64,000 bases of DNA from JAJFJD01 sp965228975 (GTDB lineage Bacteria; Pseudomonadota; Alphaproteobacteria; UBA8366): positions 5,394,001 through 5,458,000 of the forward strand of contig OZ245851.1 of assembly GCA_965228975.1 (NCBI GenBank). Reading direction: 5' to 3'. Under the pieces are notes generated by a model. The model was not told where the DNA came from, searched no databases, and worked only from the letters and a program-made list of their open reading frames with translations. Both the position numbers and the translations under genes were made by a program. Positions 51,461 through 60,541 of the stretch are shown here, one piece after another. Position 1 is the stretch's first letter; every line of letters begins with the position of its first letter.

Positions 51461-52636
51461 ATGACAGCGGTGATGCCGACATATGCCCGGGCCGATCTTG
51501 CCTTCGAACGGGGCGAGGGGCCGTATCTCTACTCGACCGACGGACGACGATTCCTCGATTTCTGCGGCGGCATTGCGGTGGACGTGTTGGGCCATGCCCA
51601 TCCGCATCTCGTCGAATGCCTGCAGGAGCAGGCCGGCAAGCTCTGGCATGTCTCGAACCTGTACCGCATCCCGGGCCAGGAAAAGTTGGCCGAGCGGCTG
51701 GCGGCGTCCTCCTTCGCCGATCTCGTGTTCTTTTGCAATTCCGGTGCGGAGGCGGTCGAAGGCGGCCTCAAGCTGTGCCGCAAGTATCACAGCGCGAACG
51801 GCAATCCAGAACGCTGGCGCATCATCGCCTGTTCCGATTCGTTTCATGGCCGGACGCTGGCGACGATTGCCGCCGCCAACAACGAAAAACACACCGAGGG
51901 TTTCGGACCGCGCACCGAAGGATTCGACACTGTGCCGTTCGGCAACCTGAATGTCCTGCGCGCCGCGGTCACCGGCGAGACCGCCGGAATCCTGGTCGAG
52001 CCGATCCAGGGCGAGGGCGGCATCCATCCGGCGGATATGGATTACCTGCGCGGGCTGCGCCAGGTTGCCGACGAGTTCGGTCTGCTGCTGTTCTTCGATG
52101 AGGTTCAGTGCGGCATCGGGCGGACCGGTAAGATGTGGGCGCATGAATGGTCCGGCATCACGCCGGACGTGATGGCGATCGCCAAAGGTCTCGGCGGTGG
52201 CTTCCCGGTCGGCGCCTTCCTCGCCACGAGCGAGGCGGCGAAGGGCATGACGGCGGGAACCCACGGTTCCACCTTCGGCGGTAATCCGCTGGCCATGGCG
52301 GTCGGCAATGCCGTCTTGGATGTGCTGCTGGAGGATGGTTTCCTGGCGCATGTCGAACGGGTCGGCGGCTATCTCGCCGACAAGCTCGACGACTTGGTGT
52401 CGCGTCATGGCGCCGTATTCACCGAGGCGCGCGGCTCCGGGTTGATGCAAGGCGTGGTGTGCGGCCCCGATTTCGGCGCGATCTCGAACAAGCTGACCGA
52501 CGAAGGTCTGCTGACCGTCGGCGCGGCCGGAAATGTCATCCGCCTACTGCCACCGCTCATCATCGAGGAAAGCCATGTGGACGAGGCGATCGCGATCATG
52601 GATCGGGTCGCCGCCGGGTGGGATGACGCCGGATGA
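51461..52636 (+). CDS. argD: Acetylornithine aminotransferase
   Basis: 391 aa from ATG at 51461, with GGAGG spaced 8 bp; a GTG at 51398 adds 21 aa. Class III aminotransferase: YSTDGRRFLDFCGGIAVDVLGHAHP, NSGAEAVEGGLKLCRK, LLLFFDEVQCGIGRTG (PLP Asp) and IAKGLGGGFPVGAFL (PLP Lys). It makes N-acetylornithine in arginine synthesis. First gene of argD-argF-hslO, a common alphaproteobacterial order. Confidence 0.93.
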   Translation: MTAVMPTYARADLAFERGEGPYLYSTDGRRFLDFCGGIAVDVLGHAHPHLVECLQEQAGKLWHVSNLYRIPGQEKLAERLAASSFADLVFFCNSGAEAVEGGLKLCRKYHSANGNPERWRIIACSDSFHGRTLATIAAANNEKHTEGFGPRTEGFDTVPFGNLNVLRAAVTGETAGILVEPIQGEGGIHPADMDYLRGLRQVADEFGLLLFFDEVQCGIGRTGKMWAHEWSGITPDVMAIAKGLGGGFPVGAFLATSEAAKGMTAGTHGSTFGGNPLAMAVGNAVLDVLLEDGFLAHVERVGGYLADKLDDLVSRHGAVFTEARGSGLMQGVVCGPDFGAISNKLTDEGLLTVGAAGNVIRLLPPLIIEESHVDEAIAIMDRVAAGWDDAG

Positions 52637-53538
52637 GCGAACCGAAACACTTTCTCGATCTGGACCGGTTCGGGAAGGACGACCTCCGGTCGATCCTTGA
52701 TCTCGGCACGGCGCATAAGAAAGGCAACCCGCCGGTAGACCGTCCGCTGGACGGCAAGATTCTCGCGATGATCTTCGAGAAGCCGTCGACGCGAACGCGG
52801 GTCAGCTTCGATGTCGCCATGCGGCAGCTCGGCGGGCAGACGCTTTTCCTTGGCGAGTCCGACAGCCAGCTCGGGCGCGGCGAGACCATCGCCGATACGG
52901 CGCGTGTCCTGTCGCGTTATGTGGATGCCATCATGATCCGGACCGATGCGCATGAAAAACTGCACGAGTTGGCCGAATACGCCACGGTGCCGGTCATCAA
53001 TGGGCTCACCGACCGGACGCATCCGTGCCAAATCATGGCCGATGTGATGACCTTCGAGGAGCATCGCGGCCCGATCAACGGCAAGTCGGTGGCCTGGATC
53101 GGCGATGGCAACAACGTCGCGGCCAGTTGGATTCATGCCGCCGGGCAGTTCGATTTCTCGCTGAACATCGCCTGTCCTGAACCGCTTAATCCGTCGCCGG
53201 ATGTGATGGCCTGGGCGCGCGACAATGGCGCCGCCGTTACCGTGACCGACTCCGCCGCCGATGCAGCCGCCGGCGCGGACTGCGTCGTCACCGACGTTTG
53301 GGTTTCGATGGGCGATGATCAGGCCGAGTCGCGCCACAACATGCTGCGACCGTATCAGGTCGATGCCCGGCTTATGGCGCGCGCGCGGTCGGATGCCGTG
53401 TTCATGCACTGCCTGCCGGCACATCGCGGTGAGGAGGTCACCGCCGATGTGATCGACGGTCCGCAATCCGTGGTGTGGGACGAGGCCGAGAATCGCCTGC
53501 ACGCGCAGAAGGGCATTCTCGCGTGGTGCCTGTCGTAA
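52633..53538 (+). CDS. argF: Ornithine carbamoyltransferase
   Basis: 301 aa. Carbamoyl-phosphate motif FEKPSTRTRVSFDVAM, ornithine-side LTDRTHPCQIMAD and FMHCLPAHRGEEV, all intact. It converts ornithine and carbamoyl phosphate to citrulline. Its ATG overlaps the argD stop by 4 bp; its TAA overlaps the hslO ATG. Confidence 0.96.
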   Translation: MSEPKHFLDLDRFGKDDLRSILDLGTAHKKGNPPVDRPLDGKILAMIFEKPSTRTRVSFDVAMRQLGGQTLFLGESDSQLGRGETIADTARVLSRYVDAIMIRTDAHEKLHELAEYATVPVINGLTDRTHPCQIMADVMTFEEHRGPINGKSVAWIGDGNNVAASWIHAAGQFDFSLNIACPEPLNPSPDVMAWARDNGAAVTVTDSAADAAAGADCVVTDVWVSMGDDQAESRHNMLRPYQVDARLMARARSDAVFMHCLPAHRGEEVTADVIDGPQSVVWDEAENRLHAQKGILAWCLS

Positions 53539-54446
53539 TGCCGGCTGGGCCCGGCGATGGCGACAACATCGTCCAGCCCTTCGTCCTGGACACGTCCCGC
53601 TTTCATGGCCGGCTCGTCCGCCTGGGCAGTGCGGTCGACGACATCATCAGCCGCCACGACTATCCCGATCCGGTTGCGGCCGTATTGGCGGAGAGTGTCG
53701 CCCTGACCAGCGCGTTGGCGGCGGCGCTCAAGTTCGACGGCGTTTTCAATCTGCAGCTTTCCGGCGACGGTCCGGTCAAGTTCCTGGTCAGCGACGTGAC
53801 CAACGCCGGCGATTTGCGCGGGTATGTCAGCCTGCGCGGCGATATCGCCGACGACGACGCGGCGAGACGTGCGCCGATCCCGCATCTGTTCGGGAATGGC
53901 CATATTTCCTTTACCGTCGATCAGGGTGTGCATACGGAACGCTATCAAGGGATCGTCGATCTTAGCGGCGCGACATTGCAGGACTGCGTTCATCATTATT
54001 TCCAACAGTCGGACCAGTTCTCGGCGGCGGTAAAGTTGCACGGGGGGCGGGATGCGTCGGGCCGTTGGCGTGCCGGCGCGATGATGCTGCAACGGTCGCC
54101 GGAAACGGAAGACCCGAACCAGCAGGAACCGACCGAGGAAGCCTGGCGCAGCTCCTTGATCATGCTGAGCAGTTGCACCGACAGCGAACTGATCGATCCG
54201 GATATCCCGGCGCATAACCTGTTGTTCCGGTTGTTCAACGAGGACGGGGTTCGTGTCTTCGACACGCGCGCGCTTCGCTTCGCCTGCCGGTGCAGCGAAG
54301 GCAAGGTCGAGCGGGTCTTGCGGTCGCTGTCCGATGCCGAATTGGCGGACCTCATCGTTGAGGACCGCGTCACGGTAACCTGCGAGTTCTGCAACGAGGA
54401 GCGCGTCTACGACCGCGCGCAATTGGCGCAGCTACGGGCGTCTTGA
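53538..54446 (+). CDS. hslO: Redox-regulated chaperone Hsp33
   Basis: 302 aa from ATG at 53538 (TAATG overlap with argF). N-terminal FVLDTSRFHGRLVRLGSAVDDIISRHDYPDPVAAVLAESVALTSALAAALKFDG is the Hsp33 core, and the C-terminal zinc centre reads C-R-C-S...C-E-F-C (about residues 262-300). Oxidation of these Cys releases zinc and activates holdase activity. Coupling of hslO to argDF is typical of alphaproteobacteria. Confidence 0.95.
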   Translation: MPAGPGDGDNIVQPFVLDTSRFHGRLVRLGSAVDDIISRHDYPDPVAAVLAESVALTSALAAALKFDGVFNLQLSGDGPVKFLVSDVTNAGDLRGYVSLRGDIADDDAARRAPIPHLFGNGHISFTVDQGVHTERYQGIVDLSGATLQDCVHHYFQQSDQFSAAVKLHGGRDASGRWRAGAMMLQRSPETEDPNQQEPTEEAWRSSLIMLSSCTDSELIDPDIPAHNLLFRLFNEDGVRVFDTRALRFACRCSEGKVERVLRSLSDAELADLIVEDRVTVTCEFCNEERVYDRAQLAQLRAS

Positions 54447-54509
54447 AGCCGCGTGGCCGGGCGGGCATAGTGGCCGCCGCTGAGTCGCAACAAGAGGGCC
54501 CGTGATCGC

Positions 54510-55088
54510 ATGACCATGCTTAAAACGTTGGTTTTCAGTGTATTGGCGGCAGTCTTGCTTGCCGGATGCGAAACGCCCGTCGAGGAGCGGCAGTTCCCGC
54601 AGATCGGGTTTTCCCATCAAACGCCGATCGCGCTGAACGTCGCGGCGGTCACGGTCGAGAAACCCGCGCCGTCCGTCGTGGAAGGAAGCGTCGAGCACGA
54701 GTTGCCGGTCACCTTGGTGACGGTTGCCGAGCGATGGGCGCAACAACGGATCAAGCCGGTCGGTCGACAGGGCACCGCGGTCGTCAAGATCGAGGAGGCG
54801 CAGATGATCGAGGAACGCCTGAAGAAGAAGGGCGGCATCAAGGGCGCCTTCACCACCGACCAGACGGAGCGCTACCGCGCGACGCTTCGGATGTCGGTAT
54901 CGATCGTCGATCAAACGGGGCAGGCCGAGGCGCGGGCCAGCGGCAACCGGACCCGGACGGTCGCCGAAGATGCGAGCTTGGCGGACCGGGAAAAGGTTTG
55001 GTTCCAGATGGTGGAAAGCCTGAGCCGGAATGTGGACAAGGTTCTCGAGGAACAAATCCGCAAACATATGACGGCCTATCTTCGATAA
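54510..55088 (+). CDS. Hypothetical lipoprotein
   Basis: 192 aa. Signal and lipobox MTMLKTLVFSVLAAVLLAGCETP (lipidated Cys20). The mature part has TPIALNVAAVTVEKP and a helical charged C-terminal half (KVWFQMVESLSRNVDKVLEEQIRKHM). I do not recognise a named family. GAGGGCC lies 11 bp before the ATG, and a CATAGT motif is upstream (about 54466). Confidence 0.85.
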   Translation: MTMLKTLVFSVLAAVLLAGCETPVEERQFPQIGFSHQTPIALNVAAVTVEKPAPSVVEGSVEHELPVTLVTVAERWAQQRIKPVGRQGTAVVKIEEAQMIEERLKKKGGIKGAFTTDQTERYRATLRMSVSIVDQTGQAEARASGNRTRTVAEDASLADREKVWFQMVESLSRNVDKVLEEQIRKHMTAYLR

Positions 55089-55111
55089 ACCGACATAACG
55101 GGTTTCGATGG

Positions 55112-56560
55112 TCAGTTGCGCCAGAAGGCGGGCGCCAGCATCACCAGGATCGTGAACAGTTCCAGCCGGCCCAGCAGCATGCCGAGGCTGAGGAGCCATT
55201 TTGCGCTGTCCGGCAACGACGCGAAGGTGCCGGCCGGGCCGATAACGTCGCCGAGCCCCGGTCCCACGTTGGATATCGCCGTCGCCGCGCCGGACATGGC
55301 GGTCAGGAAATCCAACCCGATCATGCCGAGACCGATGGCGATGACCGCGAAACACAGTGCATAGAGGAAGAAGAAGCTCATCACCGAGTCGCCGACGGAA
55401 TACGGGATTGGTTTGCCGTTGTAGTACGAGATGAAGACGCCATGCGGCTCGAGCAAGCGGCGGATCTGGGTCACCGCGGTCGCGTATAGGACTTGAAAGC
55501 GGAAGACCTTGATCCCGCACGTTGTCGACCCCGCGCAGCCGCCGATGAACATCAGGAAAAACATCAACGTCAGCCCGAACGTGCCCCACAGGCCGAAATC
55601 GGTGGTCGCATAGCCGGTGCCCGTGATGATCGACACCACGTTGAAGGACGCCAGCCGGAACGCTTCCCGCAGTCCGAAGCCGCTATTCATATACAGATGC
55701 AGCGCCATCGCCACGACCGCGAGGAGCACGATCGACAGGAACCAATGCACTTGGCTGTCACGCCACAGGCTGCCCGGATTCCCTCGCAGCGCACGGAGAT
55801 AGAGTACGAATGGCAGACTGCCGAGCAGCATGAAGATCACGGAAATCGAATCGATCGTGGCGCTGGCGAAATGCCCGATGGATTGGTCGCTGGTCGAGAA
55901 GCCGCCGGTCGCGATGGTCGTCATCGAGTGCGCCACCGCGTCGAAGCCGCGCATGCCGGCGAGCCAATAGGACACCGCGCACAGCATGGTCATGCCGAGA
56001 TAGATGAAACCGATATAGGTGATGAGCTGCGCGGCGCGCGGCAGCACCTTGTCCGAGCTGTCGGAAGACTCCATGCGGAAGAGCTGCATGCCGCCGACTT
56101 GCAGCATCGGCAGGATCGCGATGGCCATGGCGATGATGCCGATTCCGCCGAGCCACTGTAGCAACGCGCGCCAGAGCAAAATGCCCGGCGGAGCGAAATC
56201 GAGCCCGGTCAGGACTGTCGATCCGGTCGTCGTGATGCCGGACATGGCCTCGAAAAACGCGTCGGTATACGACAGTTCCAGTTCGGAGAAGGTAAAGGGC
56301 AGTGCGCCGAAGGCGGGAATGATCGTCCAACTCAACGCGGTCAGGATGAACGCCTGGCGCTGGTTGAGGTTACGCGCCCGAGACCGTGCCGTCAGCATCA
56401 GCATGACGCCGATCAGCAAGGTGAAGGCAGCCGCGAGCGCGAAGACTTCCCAGTCCGGATTGTTCACGGCGGCGTCGGCCACGGCCGGCAAACACATCGC
56501 CAGCGCGAGGGTCGACATCAAGATGCCGATGATGAAAAGGATGGGCCGGAAATCGATCAA
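55112..56560 (-). CDS. trkH: Trk-type potassium uptake protein TrkH
   Basis: 482 aa, membrane protein with four pore repeats. The filter-loop glycines are seen in EAMSGITTTGSTVLTGLD, SMTTIATGGFSTSDQSIG, IITGTGYATTDFGLWG and TAISNVGPGLGDVIGP. It imports K+ with TrkA (not in window). Convergent with the lipoprotein gene. Confidence 0.95.
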   Translation of the reverse strand: MIDFRPILFIIGILMSTLALAMCLPAVADAAVNNPDWEVFALAAAFTLLIGVMLMLTARSRARNLNQRQAFILTALSWTIIPAFGALPFTFSELELSYTDAFFEAMSGITTTGSTVLTGLDFAPPGILLWRALLQWLGGIGIIAMAIAILPMLQVGGMQLFRMESSDSSDKVLPRAAQLITYIGFIYLGMTMLCAVSYWLAGMRGFDAVAHSMTTIATGGFSTSDQSIGHFASATIDSISVIFMLLGSLPFVLYLRALRGNPGSLWRDSQVHWFLSIVLLAVVAMALHLYMNSGFGLREAFRLASFNVVSIITGTGYATTDFGLWGTFGLTLMFFLMFIGGCAGSTTCGIKVFRFQVLYATAVTQIRRLLEPHGVFISYYNGKPIPYSVGDSVMSFFFLYALCFAVIAIGLGMIGLDFLTAMSGAATAISNVGPGLGDVIGPAGTFASLPDSAKWLLSLGMLLGRLELFTILVMLAPAFWRN

Positions 56561-56679
56561 GGTGCCGCGGCGTCCGAAAGAGCTGCGCGAACTTCGCTAA
56601 TATCGCCCAAGAATCGGCTAATGCGCCGATTTTGTCCAGCTTTTGCCGACGAGGCGGCAACCGGCGCGATGGACGACGG

Positions 56680-57330
56680 TTAGTGTCCGATCGAATTTCC
56701 GGGATTGCCGATGATCGACAGGAATTCGCGGCGGGTCTTCGCGTCGCTCCGAAAACGGCCCAGCATGCGGCTGGTGACCAGGGAAACGCCCGGCTTCTTG
56801 ACGCCGCGGGTCGTCATGCACTGATGCACGGCTTCCACGACGACGGCTACGCCCTTCGGCTGCAGCACTTCCTCAAGGGTATTGGCGATCTGCGCCGTTA
56901 GTTTTTCCTGAATCTGCAGGCGGCGGGCATAGGTTTCGATAACGCGGGCCAGTTTGCTGATGCCGACGACTCGTTCGCTCGGCAGGTAGCCGACATGGGC
57001 CTTACCGATAATCGGCACGATATGATGTTCGCAATGGGAATGAAAATCGATGTCCCGCAGGACAACCATCTCATCATAACCTTCTGTTTCACTGAAGGTT
57101 TTTTGTAACATTTCCATCGGGTCTTCGTTATACCCGGAAAAGAACTCGTCATAGGCCCGCACCACCCGTTCCGGTGTGCCGAGCAACCCGTCGCGGGTTG
57201 GGTCGTCACCGGCCCAGCGGATCAGTGTCCGAACGGCCTCCTCGGCCTCGCCTTGGGTCGGACGGTCCGGTGTACCGGATGCTTCGAGGTCCATGGCCTC
57301 GGGTTTTTGTGCCTTCTTAAGCTCCGTCAC
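56680..57330 (-). CDS. folE: GTP cyclohydrolase I
   Basis: 216 aa, taking GTG at 57330 (AAGGAG 6 bp upstream); GTG at 57333 is equally possible. Active-site/zinc residues: DIDFHSHCEHHIVPIIGKAHVGYLP (Cys-His-His) and VAVVVEAVHQCMTTRGVKKPG. It converts GTP to 7,8-dihydroneopterin triphosphate for folate (or queuosine). Monocistronic or downstream of apaG. Confidence 0.95.
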   Translation of the reverse strand: MTELKKAQKPEAMDLEASGTPDRPTQGEAEEAVRTLIRWAGDDPTRDGLLGTPERVVRAYDEFFSGYNEDPMEMLQKTFSETEGYDEMVVLRDIDFHSHCEHHIVPIIGKAHVGYLPSERVVGISKLARVIETYARRLQIQEKLTAQIANTLEEVLQPKGVAVVVEAVHQCMTTRGVKKPGVSLVTSRMLGRFRSDAKTRREFLSIIGNPGNSIGH

Positions 57331-57409
57331 CACTAACTCCTTCCTGCGCCACGTCCCCTTGGACGCACGGCCGTCATCAATATGTCTTGATCGGCTACGA
57401 TTGATCTAT

Positions 57410-57802
57410 TTAGTTCAATTGTACCGGCTGGTGAGGGCTATCCAGGGAAAATGCCGGTATATCGACATCGAAGAATTCGCCGCTCGCCGCTTCCATTTGA
57501 TAGGTCCCCACCATGATTCCCGACGGTGTTTGCAGCGGGGTACCGCTCGTATACTCAAAATCGTCGCCGGGATTCAGGACCGGCTGCTCCCCGACCACAC
57601 CGGGGCCGCGTACTTCCTGCACCCGGCCAAGAGCGTCGGTAATCCGCCAATACCGGTTGCGCAGTTGCACTGTTTCGCCGCCGTCGTTTTCAATCCGCAC
57701 ATGGTAAGCCCAAACAAAGTGGTTTTCGTCGGGCGAGGATTGGTCTTCCAGGTAGAATGGCTTAACCGTGACTTTAATTTGACGCGTTTCTTGTTCGTAC
57801 AT
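57410..57802 (-). CDS. apaG: ApaG protein
   Basis: 130 aa. The immunoglobulin-like ApaG domain: VWAYHVRIENDGGETVQLRNRYWRITDALGRVQEVRGPGVVGEQPVLNPGDDFEYTSGTPLQTPSGIMVGTYQM, near-complete signature. Implicated in Co2+/Mg2+ efflux or diphosphate (Ap4A) handling; exact role unclear. Confidence 0.95.
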   Translation of the reverse strand: MYEQETRQIKVTVKPFYLEDQSSPDENHFVWAYHVRIENDGGETVQLRNRYWRITDALGRVQEVRGPGVVGEQPVLNPGDDFEYTSGTPLQTPSGIMVGTYQMEAASGEFFDVDIPAFSLDSPHQPVQLN

Positions 57803-57906
57803 TCTTTACTCCGGCGTGCCCCTTCACCGAGCCCCATTGCCCCATATTGGCCGGAAGCGCCTCGTTGTCAAAGCCCAATTGGAAGCAGTTCGCCGTCTCC
57901 AGGGTA

Positions 57907-58398
57907 TCATACGTTCGGGGCGCGCAGGCGGATCAGAAATTTCAGCTCGCCCTCCAGGACAAGCTCGTCCTTCTGATTGTGGACGGTCGACCGCAGCGTC
58001 GCGACGCCGGTGGTCCGTTGTGGTTTCAGCTCGGCGACTTCAAGCAGCGGATAGAGCGTATCGCCGACATAAACCGGCTTCAGGAAGCGCGACGACTGCT
58101 CAAGGAAGCCCACAAGGGCGCTGCCGACGTAGAAGGGAAAGGTGCCGGCGCCGGGCGCGGTCTGGATCAAGGTTTGGAACCCATGCGCCAGCATGCCCGG
58201 ATGGCCGTGCGCGCGGCAGTATTCCACGTCGTAATGGCTCGGATGATTGTCGCCCGAGGCGAGCTGGAAGGCGGCAAACAGCGCGTCGGTCATCGTCCGC
58301 GAGGGGATCGGGAATTGCTGTCCGATCTGCAGGTCTTCGAAGAAATGGCTGTCTTCGTCGGCGCGGACGGCCGGATTTTTCGTTGTTTCGGTCATCAT
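57907..58398 (-). CDS. MaoC-family (R)-specific enoyl-CoA hydratase-like protein
   Basis: 163 aa, a single hot-dog domain with DLQIGQQFPIPSRTMTDALFAAFQLASGDNHPSHYDVEYCRAHGHPGMLAHGFQT, holding the Asp/His dehydratase motif (SGDNHPxHxD). It probably hydrates or dehydrates a CoA thioester. Located 13 bp after the CoA-transferase gene, its likely partner in acyl-CoA catabolism. Confidence 0.88.
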   Translation of the reverse strand: MMTETTKNPAVRADEDSHFFEDLQIGQQFPIPSRTMTDALFAAFQLASGDNHPSHYDVEYCRAHGHPGMLAHGFQTLIQTAPGAGTFPFYVGSALVGFLEQSSRFLKPVYVGDTLYPLLEVAELKPQRTTGVATLRSTVHNQKDELVLEGELKFLIRLRAPNV

Positions 58399-58411
58399 AA
58401 GGGCTTTCGCG

Positions 58412-59593
58412 TTAGGTCGGCAGGCTGACCGCGCCGTCCCGGACCAGGCCGCCGATCCGGTCGTCGTCGAATCCGAATTCGGAAAGGATATCGCGGCCGT
58501 GCTCGCCGATCGATGGGGCGACGGGTTGCGCCTCTACGTCGGTATCCGGGTCGGTCCCGGGGATGGCGGGAATCGGGACCGGTCCCATGCCGGGCTGATC
58601 GACCATCGGGGCCGCATGGGTCGCGACGGCCTGAGGGTCCGCCAGCCAATCGCCGAAATTGGCGATTGGGCTGCACAGCACTTCATGCTCGGTAAGGGTT
58701 GCGACCCATTCGTCGGTTGTCTTGCCCAGCAGGGCTTCGCCGATGATTTCCTTTAGGCTGTCGATATGCTCCGCGCGGGTGTCGAAATTCACGAACCGGG
58801 AATCGTCGGTCAAGTCTTCTTGGCCGATCGCGTGGCATAGCTTCTCGAAATGATGTTCCTTCACCAGGGTGACGGCCAGCCAGCCGTCCTTGGTCCGGTA
58901 ACTGCCGGCGGGCGCGTTGAGCAGCCGTGGCGCGCCGTCTTCGACATGGTACTCCACGACCTTGGGCGCGACGAAGGCGGCGGTGGATTGCATCAGGCTG
59001 ACGTCGAGGTGAAGACCCTCGGATTCATGCTGCCGGGCGAATAATGCCGCTGCCACGGCCTGGAAACCGTAAATGCCCGTCGACGTATCGGCGATGAGCA
59101 CGCCGGCCTTATGCGGCACCCCGTCCATGCCTTCGTTGACCGACATGAACCCGGAATTGGCCTGGATCACCGTGTCGGTCGCCGGCCGGCTCGATTCCGG
59201 CCCACCCTGGCCGAAACCGCTGACGGACAGGTAGATGATCCGTGGATTGATATTCTTGATGTCGGGATAGGCGATGCCCAACCGTGCCGCTACGCCGGGG
59301 CGAAAACTCTCCAGAAAGACGTCGGCGGATTCCGCCATCTGATGGACCAGGGCGCGGCCCGACTCGGTCTTCAGATTGATCGCGATGCTGCGCTTGCCGC
59401 GATTGGCCACGACGCCGAGCGGCGTGTTACCGCCGAACGATCTGCCGATGCTTCGGATCCAGTCGCCTTCGGGCGGCTCGACTTTGATGACCGATGCTCC
59501 GTACAGCGACAGCATCCCGCCGACATACGGCCCGGCGAAGCCCTGCGACACATCGAGGACACGGATGCCCTTATAAGGGTATTTGTAGCTCAC
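58412..59593 (-). CDS. Class III CoA-transferase (CaiB/BaiF family)
   Basis: 393 aa. GIRVLDVSQGFAGPYVGGMLSLYGASVIKVEPPEGDWIR and NRGKRSIAINLKTESGRALVHQMAESADVFLESFRPGVAARLGI are the family opening; the conserved catalytic Asp lies in LIADTSTGIYGFQ. It transfers CoA between carboxylates by a glutamyl- or aspartyl-CoA intermediate. Operon with maoC (13 bp); acyl donor unknown. Confidence 0.92.
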   Translation of the reverse strand: MSYKYPYKGIRVLDVSQGFAGPYVGGMLSLYGASVIKVEPPEGDWIRSIGRSFGGNTPLGVVANRGKRSIAINLKTESGRALVHQMAESADVFLESFRPGVAARLGIAYPDIKNINPRIIYLSVSGFGQGGPESSRPATDTVIQANSGFMSVNEGMDGVPHKAGVLIADTSTGIYGFQAVAAALFARQHESEGLHLDVSLMQSTAAFVAPKVVEYHVEDGAPRLLNAPAGSYRTKDGWLAVTLVKEHHFEKLCHAIGQEDLTDDSRFVNFDTRAEHIDSLKEIIGEALLGKTTDEWVATLTEHEVLCSPIANFGDWLADPQAVATHAAPMVDQPGMGPVPIPAIPGTDPDTDVEAQPVAPSIGEHGRDILSEFGFDDDRIGGLVRDGAVSLPT

Positions 59594-59633
59594 GACTCAT
59601 CCCTGAAAGAGTGGCGCACGGAGCGCAGGCGGA

Positions 59634-60506
59634 TTATTCAGCCGCCGCTACCGCTTGGCAAGGTTGCTGCCAACGCAATGTTCGCTCGGTCAGGGGCACG
59701 CCGCGGAGCCGCCGGTCGGCATCGGGCATGATGTCGTCATTCGGCCAGTACCCGGTTTCCAGCGCGTCCGCATATGCCTGCGGCAGGTCCGCCGCCCGGA
59801 TCGCGGCCGCAGCTCCGGCGTGATCGTAGGACAGGGCGCGCAATTCGATGCTGATCCCGGTGGCGTCCGGGGTCAGAACGCTGTACCAGACACGCGGCGT
59901 GCCGTCGTTGGCGGGCAGGCCGATCACGCCGGCGTTGTGCCAAAGCCGAGGCCCGACCGCTTCGCTGAAGGGCAGCCCGGAATGGCCGCCGATCACCATG
60001 TCGGCTCCGGCGGTATCCAGCGCGGCCGCTTTTTCGGACGCCGGCGTCGCCGGAAAGATGAACCTGTTGATTTGATCGACACCGCCATGGATGGCGGCGA
60101 TCGGCACGCCGTTGAGGGACAGGTCGATTCGGCGCGGCAGGCCGCGCATCCAGCGCTTGGTCTCCCGGTCCACCGCTTCGGCCGCATAGCGGTACCAGTG
60201 TGCGGCCATCACGTCGCATTCGCTGCCGCTGGCGAATCCGCAGCCGCAATCTCCGGAATCGGCGCCGAGCGATTCTTCCACGTTGCCCATGACCACGGCT
60301 ATACCCGCGTCGCGGATTCGATCGGCCACGGCCTGCGGTTCGGCGGCGTAGGCCGCAAGATCGCCGGTGCACAGCATATGGTCTGTCGGAATGCCGCGCG
60401 TTTCCGCCATAGCAAGCAACGCTTCGAGCGCCTGGCGGTTGCCGTATGGCCCGCCGAAAATCAGCAGCGGTGCATCGAATGACCCTAGATGGTGCGTTTG
60501 CGGCAT
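59634..60506 (-). CDS. Metallophosphoesterase-like protein with altered DxH motif
   Basis: 290 aa. The calcineurin-like fold shows GD (residues 48-49, CTGDLAAY), GNVEE (74-78), H140 (AIHGG) and H175 (IGGHS), as in YfcE-type phosphodiesterases. The first motif is GGPYGN (18-23) where the family has (S)DxHGN, so two metal ligands, Asp and His, are replaced. A Cys-rich insert, D-C-G-C-G-F...C at 86-97, is extra. Ordered 35 bp after a radical SAM gene, probably in one operon. Substrate unknown; reduced or altered metal chemistry is likely. Confidence 0.8.
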   Translation of the reverse strand: MPQTHHLGSFDAPLLIFGGPYGNRQALEALLAMAETRGIPTDHMLCTGDLAAYAAEPQAVADRIRDAGIAVVMGNVEESLGADSGDCGCGFASGSECDVMAAHWYRYAAEAVDRETKRWMRGLPRRIDLSLNGVPIAAIHGGVDQINRFIFPATPASEKAAALDTAGADMVIGGHSGLPFSEAVGPRLWHNAGVIGLPANDGTPRVWYSVLTPDATGISIELRALSYDHAGAAAAIRAADLPQAYADALETGYWPNDDIMPDADRRLRGVPLTERTLRWQQPCQAVAAAE

Positions 60507-60541
60507 GATGTCGGCTGTGTTTCCGGTCCAAACCTGCGGGG